This document shows positions 34,725-42,787 of a stretch of 46,137 bases of DNA, piece after piece. The stretch is from CAVVYA01 sp963752345 (GTDB lineage: Bacteria; Pseudomonadota; Alphaproteobacteria; SMXQ01): NCBI GenBank assembly GCA_963752345.1, contig CAVVYA010000005.1:1-46137 (forward strand). Reading direction: 5' to 3'. How positions within the stretch are numbered: position 1 is the first letter of the stretch; each line of letters opens with the position of its first letter. The position numbers and the translations under genes were made by a program. Below the pieces are notes generated by a model, which was not told where the DNA came from, made no database searches, and saw only the letters and a program-made list of their open reading frames with translations.

Positions 34725-35741
34725 TTAGTTTAGATCAATCAGCTTCCGTAAGTCGCGCGCGACGGCGTCGCTGTTGCTCATGACTTTCTCGATATAGGCC
34801 TGAGTCTCCTTGCCGGAGCGGGTATAGCGGTCGAGCTTCATTTTCTCGATGCGGGCGATGTAATCGGGGTCGGACATGGTGGCGTCGAACGCGCGGCGCA
34901 AGACAGTCAACCGCGATTCCGGGACCCCGGGGGTGGTATAGGCGGCGCGGCCCACCCATTGAAGCACCTCAAGCAGATCGACGAGCGCGCGCTGCTGCGG
35001 ATCTTTGACCACCTCGCTCAGGGCTGGGACGCTCCCGAGTTCGGGCAGTTTGGGACCGATCTGCAGCAGATAGCTCAGCTTCTTTTCCTCGATCCACTGC
35101 GGCCGCTGCGCTTCCCAGCTATCCCACTGATTGGTTCGGCCCTCCACCTCGCCGCGGTCCATGGCGAGATTGACTTCGTTGCCGCCGGCATAGCCGCCGA
35201 CGATCTTGAACTTGGTGCCGAGCAGCGCATTGACCAGCGCCGGCTGCAGGCGCAGTGCGCTCATGCTGCCCATGGCACCCAGGATGACAGGTGTCTTCTT
35301 CGCGTCCTCGATCGTGGATACCCCCGTCGTCTTGAACACCGCAAGAACGTCGGTCATGGTGGTCATGGTTCCGATCCACCCAAAATCTTTAGACTTATAG
35401 CGAACCTGATCCGGTTCAAGCGCCTCCGACAGCACGATGCCGGCCGAGCACATGGCCAAGACCGTGCCGTCCTTCGGTGCCTGGGAATAAACGTGATTGG
35501 CCGCGCCGCGCCCGCTGGCGTTGGCCATGTTCTGCACGATGACCTTGGGCTGCCCGGGAATGTGGCGCGGCATATACTCGCCCAGAAGGCGCATGTAGAG
35601 GTCGTAACCGCCACCAGCCGACGTGCCGACAATGAAGGTGAGCGTCTTGCCGGTGTAGAAATCCGTCTCGTCGGCCCGCGCAGGGTTGACAAGCATCGCG
35701 CCGATTGCGACCGCGGCCGCCGTTTGGATGATCTTCAACAC
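34725..35741 (-). CDS. Tripartite-tricarboxylate transporter receptor (TctC/Bug family), copy B
   Basis: A 338-residue periplasmic receptor. The signal peptide is MLKIIQTAAAVAIGAMLVNPARA, followed by DETDFYTGKTLTFIVGTSAGGGYDLYMRLLGEYMPRHIPGQP. The GTG start has AAGGAGGGAAGC upstream. It is more similar to copy A in the MPRHIPG block than to copy C. It lies in the leftward operon, 25 bp before the dihydroxyphthalate-decarboxylase-like gene and 111 bp after the dehydrogenase gene, a gap that may hold an internal promoter. Confidence 0.9.
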   Translation of the reverse strand: MLKIIQTAAAVAIGAMLVNPARADETDFYTGKTLTFIVGTSAGGGYDLYMRLLGEYMPRHIPGQPKVIVQNMANASGRGAANHVYSQAPKDGTVLAMCSAGIVLSEALEPDQVRYKSKDFGWIGTMTTMTDVLAVFKTTGVSTIEDAKKTPVILGAMGSMSALRLQPALVNALLGTKFKIVGGYAGGNEVNLAMDRGEVEGRTNQWDSWEAQRPQWIEEKKLSYLLQIGPKLPELGSVPALSEVVKDPQQRALVDLLEVLQWVGRAAYTTPGVPESRLTVLRRAFDATMSDPDYIARIEKMKLDRYTRSGKETQAYIEKVMSNSDAVARDLRKLIDLN

Positions 35742-35852
35742 GCTTCCCTCCTTTGATGGTTCGTCATGCGGGACGCGGGTGCGCCCTCGTGCGAGCCTCT
35801 ATTCAAGAACTGCGCCACGTGCGAGGTGCGTGACACAGAATGCGAGATCACA

Positions 35853-36953
35853 TTACGCGCTGGGCACCACCGAAATATGGATCGGGTTAGGCGCGCCCTC
35901 GCCGCCAATCGTGCGCAGCGCCAGATCCGTTTCCTCGATGGAGAACTTGTGGGTGGCCAGAAGATGCAGTGGGTGGCGGCCGGATTCCACCAGGCGGATG
36001 GCCTTCTTGAGATCGACTTCGGCGCGGCCGCGCACGCCTTTCATGGTCAGTTCCTTGCGGCTGAGCAGATCGGACTGAAAACCCTCCGCCGGTTTGCCGG
36101 AACCGCCGGCCATGATGATCGTGCCGCGGATCTTGGCGAGCTCCATGGCCTGTTGCGCGATGCGCGGCGCGCCTGCCGCCACATTCATCACCGTGTCCGC
36201 CATTCTGCCGCCGGTTATGGCAGCGACCTGTTCGACCGGATCCTCTTCATCCACATTGATCGTGTGATGAGCGCCGAGTTGTTTCGCGACCGCCAGGCGA
36301 TTCGCGTCGCCGGAACGGCCGGTAATGATGATGCAGCTGGCACCAGCCTCCTTGGCTGCTATGACGCAGGCAAGGCCGAGCTGCCCGGGGCCGAGAATCA
36401 CGATCGTGTCGTCGATGCCGATGCCGCCCTCGCGCTGCACCCAGCGGATGCCATTCGAGATCGGTATATAGAGCGGCGCAATGCGCGTCGGCACCGCCTC
36501 GTCCAACTTGTGCAGCCGCGAGTTGGGGTCGAGATTGACGAACTGGCTGAAACCGCCCCACAAGCCGTGGCCGACACTCATGGAGGTGAACCCGTACATG
36601 ATCGCCATGCGCATGCCACCGCACAGATAGTAGTGACCCGACGAGCAGTAGGCGCAGCGGCCGCACGGCGCGTATTCCTCCATGGCCACCCGGTCGCCTT
36701 CCTTGACGCCCCACTTGTGGGCGGCGTCTTTGCCGATGCGCTCGATACGGCCGACGATCTCATGGCCGAGGATGATCGGCACCGGGAAGCGCTCGGCACG
36801 GGACTGCGTGTACGCGGGCCAGTCGACGCCGCAGACCCCGGTGACCTCGACGCGGAGGATGGCGTTGTCGTCGCCGACCTCAGGCACCGGTAGTTCGCGC
36901 AGATCGATCGTGCGCGGGCCGGTCAGGACGGCGGCGTGGGTGGTCAAAGGCAT
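35853..36953 (-). CDS. Zinc-dependent alcohol dehydrogenase (MDR family)
   Basis: A 366-residue medium-chain dehydrogenase. Catalytic zinc ligands are C41 (GVCGVD) and H64-E65 (LGHEIVG); the structural zinc site is C97-x2-C100-x2-C103-x7-C111. The Rossmann loop is GPGQLG. In the usual C-G-S/T-D motif the hydroxyl residue of the proton relay is V43, which could affect simple alcohol oxidation. It follows the dioxygenase beta gene by 16 bp, so it probably oxidises the diol or an alcohol intermediate from the dioxygenase step. Confidence 0.88.
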   Translation of the reverse strand: MPLTTHAAVLTGPRTIDLRELPVPEVGDDNAILRVEVTGVCGVDWPAYTQSRAERFPVPIILGHEIVGRIERIGKDAAHKWGVKEGDRVAMEEYAPCGRCAYCSSGHYYLCGGMRMAIMYGFTSMSVGHGLWGGFSQFVNLDPNSRLHKLDEAVPTRIAPLYIPISNGIRWVQREGGIGIDDTIVILGPGQLGLACVIAAKEAGASCIIITGRSGDANRLAVAKQLGAHHTINVDEEDPVEQVAAITGGRMADTVMNVAAGAPRIAQQAMELAKIRGTIIMAGGSGKPAEGFQSDLLSRKELTMKGVRGRAEVDLKKAIRLVESGRHPLHLLATHKFSIEETDLALRTIGGEGAPNPIHISVVPSA

Positions 36954-36969
36954 GGTGAGGGCTGTCCTC

Positions 36970-37440
36970 TCACAACAGGAACTGCATCGGCGGCAGCTCC
37001 TGATCGTTGTTCACCAGAACGACCTTCTTGTAGACGATCTTCAGGGCGCCATTCGCCGTACGCAACTTGTGAGTCGATTGGCCGGCCCATAGGAACTGCT
37101 GCCCGCCGCGCACCTCGACCAGCAGGAAATTCGAAACCACGGTGGCACCGCCGCTGCCGCTTGCGTCCACCTCGATGTTCGAAACCACCCGCCGCATGGA
37201 CGAACGCGGGCTTTGCGCCATGACCGTGCCGCTTTCGAAGCGGGCAACACGGTCCTTCAGGCGTCCATAGCTGTCATAGATGATGGCGACTTCGTCTTCC
37301 GGATTCTCGCCCGCGCCATTGCACGGCACCCAGTAGACGCCGTCCTCCGACCACAGCGCCAGCCAGTCGGCGTAGCGGTGCTCGTCCATGAGGCGCGCCT
37401 CGCAGTAGAGCATCTGGTGGATTTGCGACTCGGGAATCAT
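36970..37440 (-). CDS. Aromatic ring-hydroxylating dioxygenase, beta subunit
   Basis: A 156-residue small subunit of the SnoaL-like/NTF2 fold. Typical features are the N-terminal LYCEARLMDEHRYADWLALW and the middle R-VSNIEVDASG and SNFLLVEVRGGQQFLWAGQ segments. It forms the alpha3beta3 hexamer with the alpha subunit encoded 7 bp upstream in the operon. It has no catalytic metal of its own. Confidence 0.93.
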   Translation of the reverse strand: MIPESQIHQMLYCEARLMDEHRYADWLALWSEDGVYWVPCNGAGENPEDEVAIIYDSYGRLKDRVARFESGTVMAQSPRSSMRRVVSNIEVDASGSGGATVVSNFLLVEVRGGQQFLWAGQSTHKLRTANGALKIVYKKVVLVNNDQELPPMQFLL

Positions 37441-37447
37441 GGCGCGC

Positions 37448-38701
37448 TCAGTTGGTCATCATGGTTACGGTGTAATGGCGCCAGAACCCACGCAATTGGT
37501 TTTCGTCCATGGCATTGCCGGCGATGGCGCCACCCGCCAGCGCTTTTTCCCGGTGCACGCCGCGGCCGAGATAAAGCCACTCGTTGCCCTCGGCGCCGAG
37601 CGCGACTTGGCTGCGCTCGAGGATCTCGATGTCGTCGGAGGCGAGGAACCCGGCCGGACCGAAGTAACCTTCATGATGCCGCAGCAACTCGCGGTTGATC
37701 TCGACCGGTGCGCCTTTGAGCATGGCGGGCTGGTAATAGACGTGGGTCTCCTCGACGCTGACCGGGTGCAGCCGGCGGAAGTGGGTCTGGATGTACATAA
37801 GGTTCGGGAAGACGAAGAGCATCGGCGTACGTCCGCTCATCACCTCGTTCACGCGTGCTTCGCCATGGGTGGCGACCAAGCTATTCCAGTAGGCCTCGTG
37901 CGCCGGCGTCCGCGAGGGCGGCCTGGTGAACGTGGTAGTGCGGAAATCCTCGACCATATGGCCGCCCAGCAGATAGCGCACCGAATCCGCGTGCGCGCTC
38001 GACCGGTCGCGACCCGTGCGCTTATCCGCGAGATCGAAGGCGAACTTGTGAATGAAGCGGCCATGATAGGCGCCTTCGAGCGAATTCTCCGGCAGCATCT
38101 TCCAATTGCCGCGGTAGCGCATCTTGTGCATCCCCGCGCCGAGATCGACTTCCCCAGCAGGCGAACGGTCAAGGATGAGATCGAGATATTCCTTGGCCCC
38201 CCCGAGATGCTCGTCGAGCGTGATGCCGTCCGCCGCAAGGCTGCCAAAAACGAGGCCGCGATAAACCGCCATGCGCGGGATCGCCGTCAGATTGAAATCC
38301 TCGGCGGCGGATTCCGGCGGATAGGCCTCACCAAAGCTGCGCGACAGCAGTTGACCGTCAATGCCGTAGCTCCAGCCGTGGTAGGGGCATGTCAGCGCCT
38401 TGGCATTGCCCTTATCGAGATGGCACAGCAGGTTGGCGCGATGGCGGCAGCGGTTGAAGAAGGCACGGATACCATCGTCGGCGCCGCGCACCAGCACGAC
38501 AGGCTGGCGCGCGATGCTGCGACGCAGGAAATCACCGCGCTTCGGCAATTCGCTGGCATGGCCGAGATAGACCCAGACACGGTTCCAGATCCGCTCGACT
38601 TCTTCCTCGAAGACCGCGGGATCGCGGTACAGCCGGCCATTCACCCGGTCCGCCGTAACCAGAGATCCATAGTCCGGCCGTGATCGGGTGCCGAAAGACA
38701 T
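37448..38701 (-). CDS. Aromatic ring-hydroxylating dioxygenase, Rieske alpha subunit
   Basis: A 417-residue large subunit with the Rieske cluster motif C85-R-H87 ... C105-P-Y-H108. The mononuclear iron segment reads ENSLEGAYHGRFIHKF, with His H213 and H218. The Asp that normally sits three residues before the first His and links the two metal centres is G210 here, with E209 beside it. It belongs to the two-subunit class with the beta gene downstream. Ferredoxin and reductase genes are not in the window. Substrate unknown; the pathway context points to a carboxylated aromatic or pyridine. Confidence 0.92.
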   Translation of the reverse strand: MSFGTRSRPDYGSLVTADRVNGRLYRDPAVFEEEVERIWNRVWVYLGHASELPKRGDFLRRSIARQPVVLVRGADDGIRAFFNRCRHRANLLCHLDKGNAKALTCPYHGWSYGIDGQLLSRSFGEAYPPESAAEDFNLTAIPRMAVYRGLVFGSLAADGITLDEHLGGAKEYLDLILDRSPAGEVDLGAGMHKMRYRGNWKMLPENSLEGAYHGRFIHKFAFDLADKRTGRDRSSAHADSVRYLLGGHMVEDFRTTTFTRPPSRTPAHEAYWNSLVATHGEARVNEVMSGRTPMLFVFPNLMYIQTHFRRLHPVSVEETHVYYQPAMLKGAPVEINRELLRHHEGYFGPAGFLASDDIEILERSQVALGAEGNEWLYLGRGVHREKALAGGAIAGNAMDENQLRGFWRHYTVTMMTN

Positions 38702-38707
38702 GCCGAA

Positions 38708-39775
38708 TCAGCCTCCGCGCAGGCCCTGTTTGCGCATCATCTCGCCGATGAAATCGAGCGCTTCCTGGGGCGTGTCGACGAGATTGCGGATGAGCACGTT
38801 CACCTCTTCGGCGCTCTGCGGCGCGAAGTCTTCGCTGACGGTCTTGCCCTTGGCTGCGAACTCCGGGTCCTTCACCGCCGCGGTGAATGCCTCGCGATAG
38901 GTGGCGAGCATCGAGGCCGGCGTGCCGGGAGCGAGGCCGAACCACTTGTCCATGGCGCTGATGCTTTCCCAATAGAGGAAAGCCTTCTTGGCGATCGGAT
39001 CGGTGACCTTGCCTTCGACGAGTTCGGCGAGAGCGGGGACCTGATTGAATTCGGGGCGGCGCACGGTTTTTCCGTTGGCCAGGTCGCCTGTCTGGGTCAA
39101 TACGGTGAACTTGCCGGTTGAGACCAGTTTTTCGATCAGAAACATGTTGCCGGTCGCAGTCATATCGATCTCGCCCCGCTCCAGCGCGAGCGTCAAATCG
39201 TTGGTGGCACGATAGCCGACCACCCATTTCGCATTCCACCCGAGGTAATCGATGCCCCACAACGTGACCTGCATGGCGTTGCGGGGTATACCGGGATTGG
39301 AGCCCATCACGACCGGCTCGGCGGACTTGTTCGTCAGGCGGGCCAGGCCATCCTTGCTGATCAGCAGGACCGAACCGCCGCGGCCGATGCCGCCGATGAC
39401 CTGCAGTTCGGACGGATTGTAGCGCACGTTGCCGCTGCGGTAGGTCATGGGATCGACCTGGGGTGCCGCGCCCGAGATCACGGTCATGCCGTCGGGCTTG
39501 GTCTGTTCGACGATGTAATTGAGCGCTGTGATGCCGTCGGCGCCCGGCATATTGCGCACGGTGATCGATGGCTGTCCGGGCAGGTGCCTGCCCAGGAAGT
39601 TCGCGACCAGACGGCCGACGGCATCGGTCCCGCCACCAGGCGCCGAGGCGACAATCATGGTAAGGGACTTCCCTTGAAAATCCGGGGATTGCGCGCTGCT
39701 GGGCGCTGCAGCGGTGATCTGAAGGATAAAACCGGCGATGAGCGCCGAGCGGAGTAGCGGGCGTTTGCTGGCCAT
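38708..39775 (-). CDS. Tripartite-tricarboxylate transporter receptor (TctC/Bug family), copy C
   Basis: A 355-residue receptor from ATG 39775 (GGAGACC upstream), with signal peptide MASKRPLLRSALIAGFILQI ending near SSAQ, then FQGKSLTMIVASAPGGGTDAVGRL. The open frame extends 40 codons further upstream, but that part is not signal-like. It is the first gene of the leftward operon, divergent from a LysR regulator. A 5'-truncated relative lies 12 kb away at 27022. This points to duplication of this receptor lineage within the segment bounded by direct repeats. Confidence 0.9.
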   Translation of the reverse strand: MASKRPLLRSALIAGFILQITAAAPSSAQSPDFQGKSLTMIVASAPGGGTDAVGRLVANFLGRHLPGQPSITVRNMPGADGITALNYIVEQTKPDGMTVISGAAPQVDPMTYRSGNVRYNPSELQVIGGIGRGGSVLLISKDGLARLTNKSAEPVVMGSNPGIPRNAMQVTLWGIDYLGWNAKWVVGYRATNDLTLALERGEIDMTATGNMFLIEKLVSTGKFTVLTQTGDLANGKTVRRPEFNQVPALAELVEGKVTDPIAKKAFLYWESISAMDKWFGLAPGTPASMLATYREAFTAAVKDPEFAAKGKTVSEDFAPQSAEEVNVLIRNLVDTPQEALDFIGEMMRKQGLRGG

Positions 39776-39906
39776 GGACGGTCTCCAAACTGTGAGCGGA
39801 TGAACGCGAAGGCACCACGATTTTGTGCAAGCCGGCCGTTGCGCTCCCAGGCGGCAATCCATCTTGATCCAGGCAGTCATAACGACAAGACGCAAATTTT
39901 CATGTA

Positions 39907-39914
39907 GTTATAAC
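39907..39914. promoter_or_regulatory. Palindrome in the LysR/operon divergent promoter region
   Basis: GTTATAAC, a perfect 8-bp palindrome, lies 42 bp before the LysR start and 132 bp before the divergent receptor start. A related half, CATAAC, occurs near 39878-39883. The 180-bp divergent gap is AT-rich and must contain both promoters. LysR proteins usually bind such AT-rich dyads; the assignment is tentative. Confidence 0.3.
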
Positions 39915-39955
39915 CAAGAGCTATAGCCTGATCGTGTCTTCCATGAGGATGGTTT

Positions 39956-40909
39956 ATGGACACCCGTATTCTCTCGCGCTTCGTCGCCGTCGTGGAACTC
40001 GGAAGCTTCAACCGGGCGGCCCAGAAGCTGAACCTGTCCCAGCCCGCGTTGTCGAAGAGCGTTCAACTGCTGGAAGACAGGCTATCGGCGGAATTGATCA
40101 AGCGAGGACCGCGCGGGGTGACGATCACCCCGTTCGGCCAATCGGTCTATACCTATGCCAAGCTCATCGCGACCGAGTTGCGCAAGATGGACGATGAGAT
40201 CGGCGCGATGCGTGATCTCACGCTCGGTGCCATCAATTTCGGTACATCCCCCGGCACCGCCTTCACAAGCGATGTTCTCGCTAAGGCCCTTCTTCGCCTG
40301 GCCCGCAAAGGACGGCGGCTCGTGATCAACTCACGCGTTGGTCCGCGCGACCACTTGCTGGGGCCTCTGCTGCTGGGCGAACTCGATTTCATCGTGACGG
40401 TTTTGACAGATACCCTGCCGGCCGATCTGCTTCAGGAGCAGCTCTACGAGGATCCTCTTATCTTCGTGGTCAAGCAGAGCCATCCGCTGGCCAACCGTAA
40501 GAATGTCGGCATCCACGATTTGGTCCGTTTCGCATGGGTGGTACCCGATGAAAGCGCGCACGAATCCCTCCAGCGCCTCGCGTTGTCGGAGGAAACCGCC
40601 ATCGAGCAGGCGGTCATACGTTGCAATGCCTCTACCTTGATCAAGGCGCTGCTCCTCTCCAGTGAATTCATCGCGCTTGTCCGAGAGGACATGGCTCGAA
40701 ACGACATCAAAAATGGAGATTACAAAAAGCTGACACTGTCGCGCGATCTGCGCACGGCGAACTTCCTGGGAGCGCAGCAGATGGGGCTGATATACCGATC
40801 GAACTCCGCCTTGTCGCGTGCCGGCCAAGCTCTTGTCGATGAAATAAAGAGCCTCTACAAACCGAATCGCCTAGCCTGTGCCGCGAAATCAGAAGCCTCA
40901 AAAAGGTGA
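39956..40909 (+). CDS. LysR-family transcriptional regulator
   Basis: A 317-residue LysR protein. The N-terminal winged helix contains SFNRAAQKLNLSQPALSKSV; the C-terminal part is the inducer-binding fold with DHLLGPLLLGELDFIV and EQLYEDPLIFVVKQSHPLA. It is divergent from the receptor-dioxygenase operon, so it should control that operon and itself, sensing an aromatic or pyridine acid. It is the last gene before the second copy of the long repeat. A hairpin (about 40968-40992, GCCTG/CAGGC core) follows the gene. Confidence 0.92.
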   Translation: MDTRILSRFVAVVELGSFNRAAQKLNLSQPALSKSVQLLEDRLSAELIKRGPRGVTITPFGQSVYTYAKLIATELRKMDDEIGAMRDLTLGAINFGTSPGTAFTSDVLAKALLRLARKGRRLVINSRVGPRDHLLGPLLLGELDFIVTVLTDTLPADLLQEQLYEDPLIFVVKQSHPLANRKNVGIHDLVRFAWVVPDESAHESLQRLALSEETAIEQAVIRCNASTLIKALLLSSEFIALVREDMARNDIKNGDYKKLTLSRDLRTANFLGAQQMGLIYRSNSALSRAGQALVDEIKSLYKPNRLACAAKSEASKR

Positions 40910-41072
40910 TCGGTGTCCGTGGTCCCGGAGCTCGTCGGTGCCGTGCTTCGCGAATTTAGCAAAGCATCACACGCCTGACAGGCGGGGGTGTGAGCCGGGA
41001 ACCGTTGGTAGCTAGCGTGTCGCCCTCCCGATCAGCAATTGAGCGGCAAGCGCCGCGTCCAAGCTTTCCCAA

Positions 41073-41385
41073 GGCCGCAAAATTCCCTGATAGCCGCAAA
41101 ATTTTCCCTGATCGCAATCTAGGGAATTAGGAGAAATGGTGAGCAAAATCTCGTCCTTATAGGACACTGTGCGCGGGTTACGTGCCAGATTCTAATGAAA
41201 TTCCCTGTATTTTTCCCTGCTATCGGGAATTCGGCCCAGAGACGAGTTCGAGAAAGACTGGCCGCACAGCCAGCCAGTCTCGTCTCCACCGAGAATTCCG
41301 GCGATCTTGCGAGGTGCCGCGAAAAACGCGGCCAATTGGCGCGTTTTTCTGCGTGCGATGCGGCTCACCTTTGACCCCGAGACGG
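41073..41385 (+). repeat. Long direct repeat, copy 2 (TTCCCTG array plus palindrome)
   Basis: Second copy of the 25869 repeat in the same orientation. It again has AAATTCCCTGAT, AATCTAGGGAATTA and TTTTTCCCTGCTATCGGGAATT. The central block around CGGCCCAGAGACGAGTTCG is nearly unchanged, and a palindrome with new arms plus TTGACCCCGAGAC follow. Divergence is highest between the unit array and the central block and in the palindrome arms. The two copies are 15.2 kb apart and could recombine to excise the nic/dioxygenase segment as a circle. Confidence 0.85.
41321..41349. terminator. Palindrome in repeat copy 2 with altered arms
   Basis: The stem GAAAAACGC / GCGTTTTTC surrounds the same core GCCAATTGGC, with one unpaired G. 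Compared with copy 1, both arms have changed so that pairing is kept, and A- and T-rich ends remain. It can terminate in both directions. Confidence 0.65.
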
Positions 41386-41660
41386 TCTCCTGCGACGCGT
41401 TTGGGCCATTTCTGGCCTATCGTCTCTTTTCGCAAATTCGGAGGTCAAAGGTCACCATCGGCGGGCGGTTACCATCGCGCCGTATTACCGGCAACATGCC
41501 GCTGTGCCAGAAGTGAGTCGACCATCCGGACTATAGGTTAGCAACCGCGTGGGGCGCCTGTTTCGTAAGTCGCCCTATCTGACAAACGCCTTTCGACCGA
41601 ATTTTACCTAAGCGGAAGTTTGGCGAATGGGCAGGGAACGCGGGCAGTGCGGTCCGGTAC
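41386..41660. other. Gene-free stretch after repeat copy 2
   Basis: No gene or clear structure is seen apart from a short palindromic GAGACGGTCTC directly after the repeat (about 41379-41389). Confidence 0.35.
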
Positions 41661-42011
41661 TTAATCTATGACGAATGACGGTTGGTAAGTCTTGTTTGCC
41701 TTTCGATCGAAATCGAACTCATACCCGATGCAGGGGGCGATCGCCTGACAGTGCTGCCCGAGGAAGAAAAGAACGCTGTTGGGGGCGGCGGCAAAGATAT
41801 GAACAAGGCCGTCAGGGTCGGCCTTTGCCGCTCGCAGATAGTTGGAAATCTGTTCGGCAAGCATCGCCGCGTGTTCTCCCCCCGCAACGGATTGCTGACC
41901 AGGTCCGGTTGGGGTCGTGAACGAGACCAAATTCCCAACGTTGGGCAGTTGTGCTGCTGCATAAGTGCGGGTCTGTGCAGTTGCGGGCAGCGCATGAGCA
42001 CCGGCCAGCAA
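41661..42011 (-). pseudogene. SAVED-domain protein remnant (CBASS-effector-like C-terminus)
   Basis: The last ~60 residues read ADPDGLVHIFAAAPNSVLFF, then LGQHCQAIAPCIGYEFDFDR and KANKTYQPSFVID at the stop. This matches the ending of SAVED domains, with their F-x-A-x-P...FxLGQ and YE-D pattern; these domains sense cyclic oligonucleotides in CBASS anti-phage effectors. The upstream part continues for only ~55 unclear residues and then changes frame, and no nuclease or other effector domain, cyclase or partner gene is seen. It is therefore the surviving 3' end of a lost defence gene. Confidence 0.5.
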
Positions 42012-42563
42012 CTCGCCGGCTGCTGCTTTTCGATCTTCTGCAGGATCGCCTGCCTCCTTGCAATGTGATTCGCCCTACTCGCCACCGCGGCGGGGGTATT
42101 CGCGTCGTTTCTCAACCCACCAATTGAGGTTCCGGCACTTCGGCTAGAGTTGGCAAAAATCGTCGGCATTAACGCGGTGCCGCAAGTCCTTTTGCGGATC
42201 GGCTATGCTCCTGAGATGCCGCCAACGCCCCGCCGCCCGGTGGGACAAGTCATAGGCCAAGCCCAAGATCTACCCAAGCTTGGCCTACGTAGATAAGCCT
42301 CGCTAGCATATCGGTGCATCATTCGCTGAAAGATCGTGTTTCCGGTTCGCTTCCGGAAAAATATCGTAAGCGACGGACCCGTCGGTGGGACGAGATTTTT
42401 TCTGAACATCGCCGCCTACCGTGTCTCTCATTTAGCCGACATTGCCGAATGCCGAAGAATCTTTGCTCGTTCATCTACAGATGAAGAGTGAAGTAATCGC
42501 ACCGAAAAGATCTCTGACGCGGCGGCTGATCAACCATGCGGAATAAGCACTGTCTTTGGCCCT
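42012..42563. other. Gene-poor stretch with no recognised feature
   Basis: The first ~150 bp may be decayed upstream sequence of the SAVED-domain gene. The rest, 42170-42563, has only short, unconvincing frames and lower GC than the flanking genes. No repeat or RNA was recognised. Confidence 0.35.
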
Positions 42564-42605
42564 TTGATTCAGGTCAAGAACATCCATCAGATGCGTCCCT
42601 ATAGA
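42564..42605 (+). promoter_or_regulatory. FNR/FixK-type box and -10 element upstream of the stress genes
   Basis: TTGATTCAGGTCAA (42564-42577) fits the FNR/FixK consensus TTGA-N6-TCAA. TATAGA at 42600-42605 is a fair -10. A start of transcription near 42612 would put the box centre at -41.5, the exact place of class II FNR/FixK activation. The leader to the stress-protein start would be about 175 bases. Oxygen-limited induction of the genes to the right is inferred. Confidence 0.6.
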
Positions 42606-42787
42606 GTTAAATGTCGTCCCGCCGTCGAGACGCGAGTGGGGACTAATGATGCTGACAGGAGTAGGAAACCGCGGGCGCGAAGTCCCTGAAATCATTTCTT
42701 TGCCGATCTGGGTGCTTTCCCAGAATAAACTCATACGGCGTTTCACCAGAAAATTTTTCAGGGCTAGAATCATAAGGGAGTTTGCTG

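Noticed and set aside
42170..42450. Possible insertion-sequence relic from the decayed look of the stretch
   Set aside because: No transposase motif, terminal repeats or target duplication could be found.
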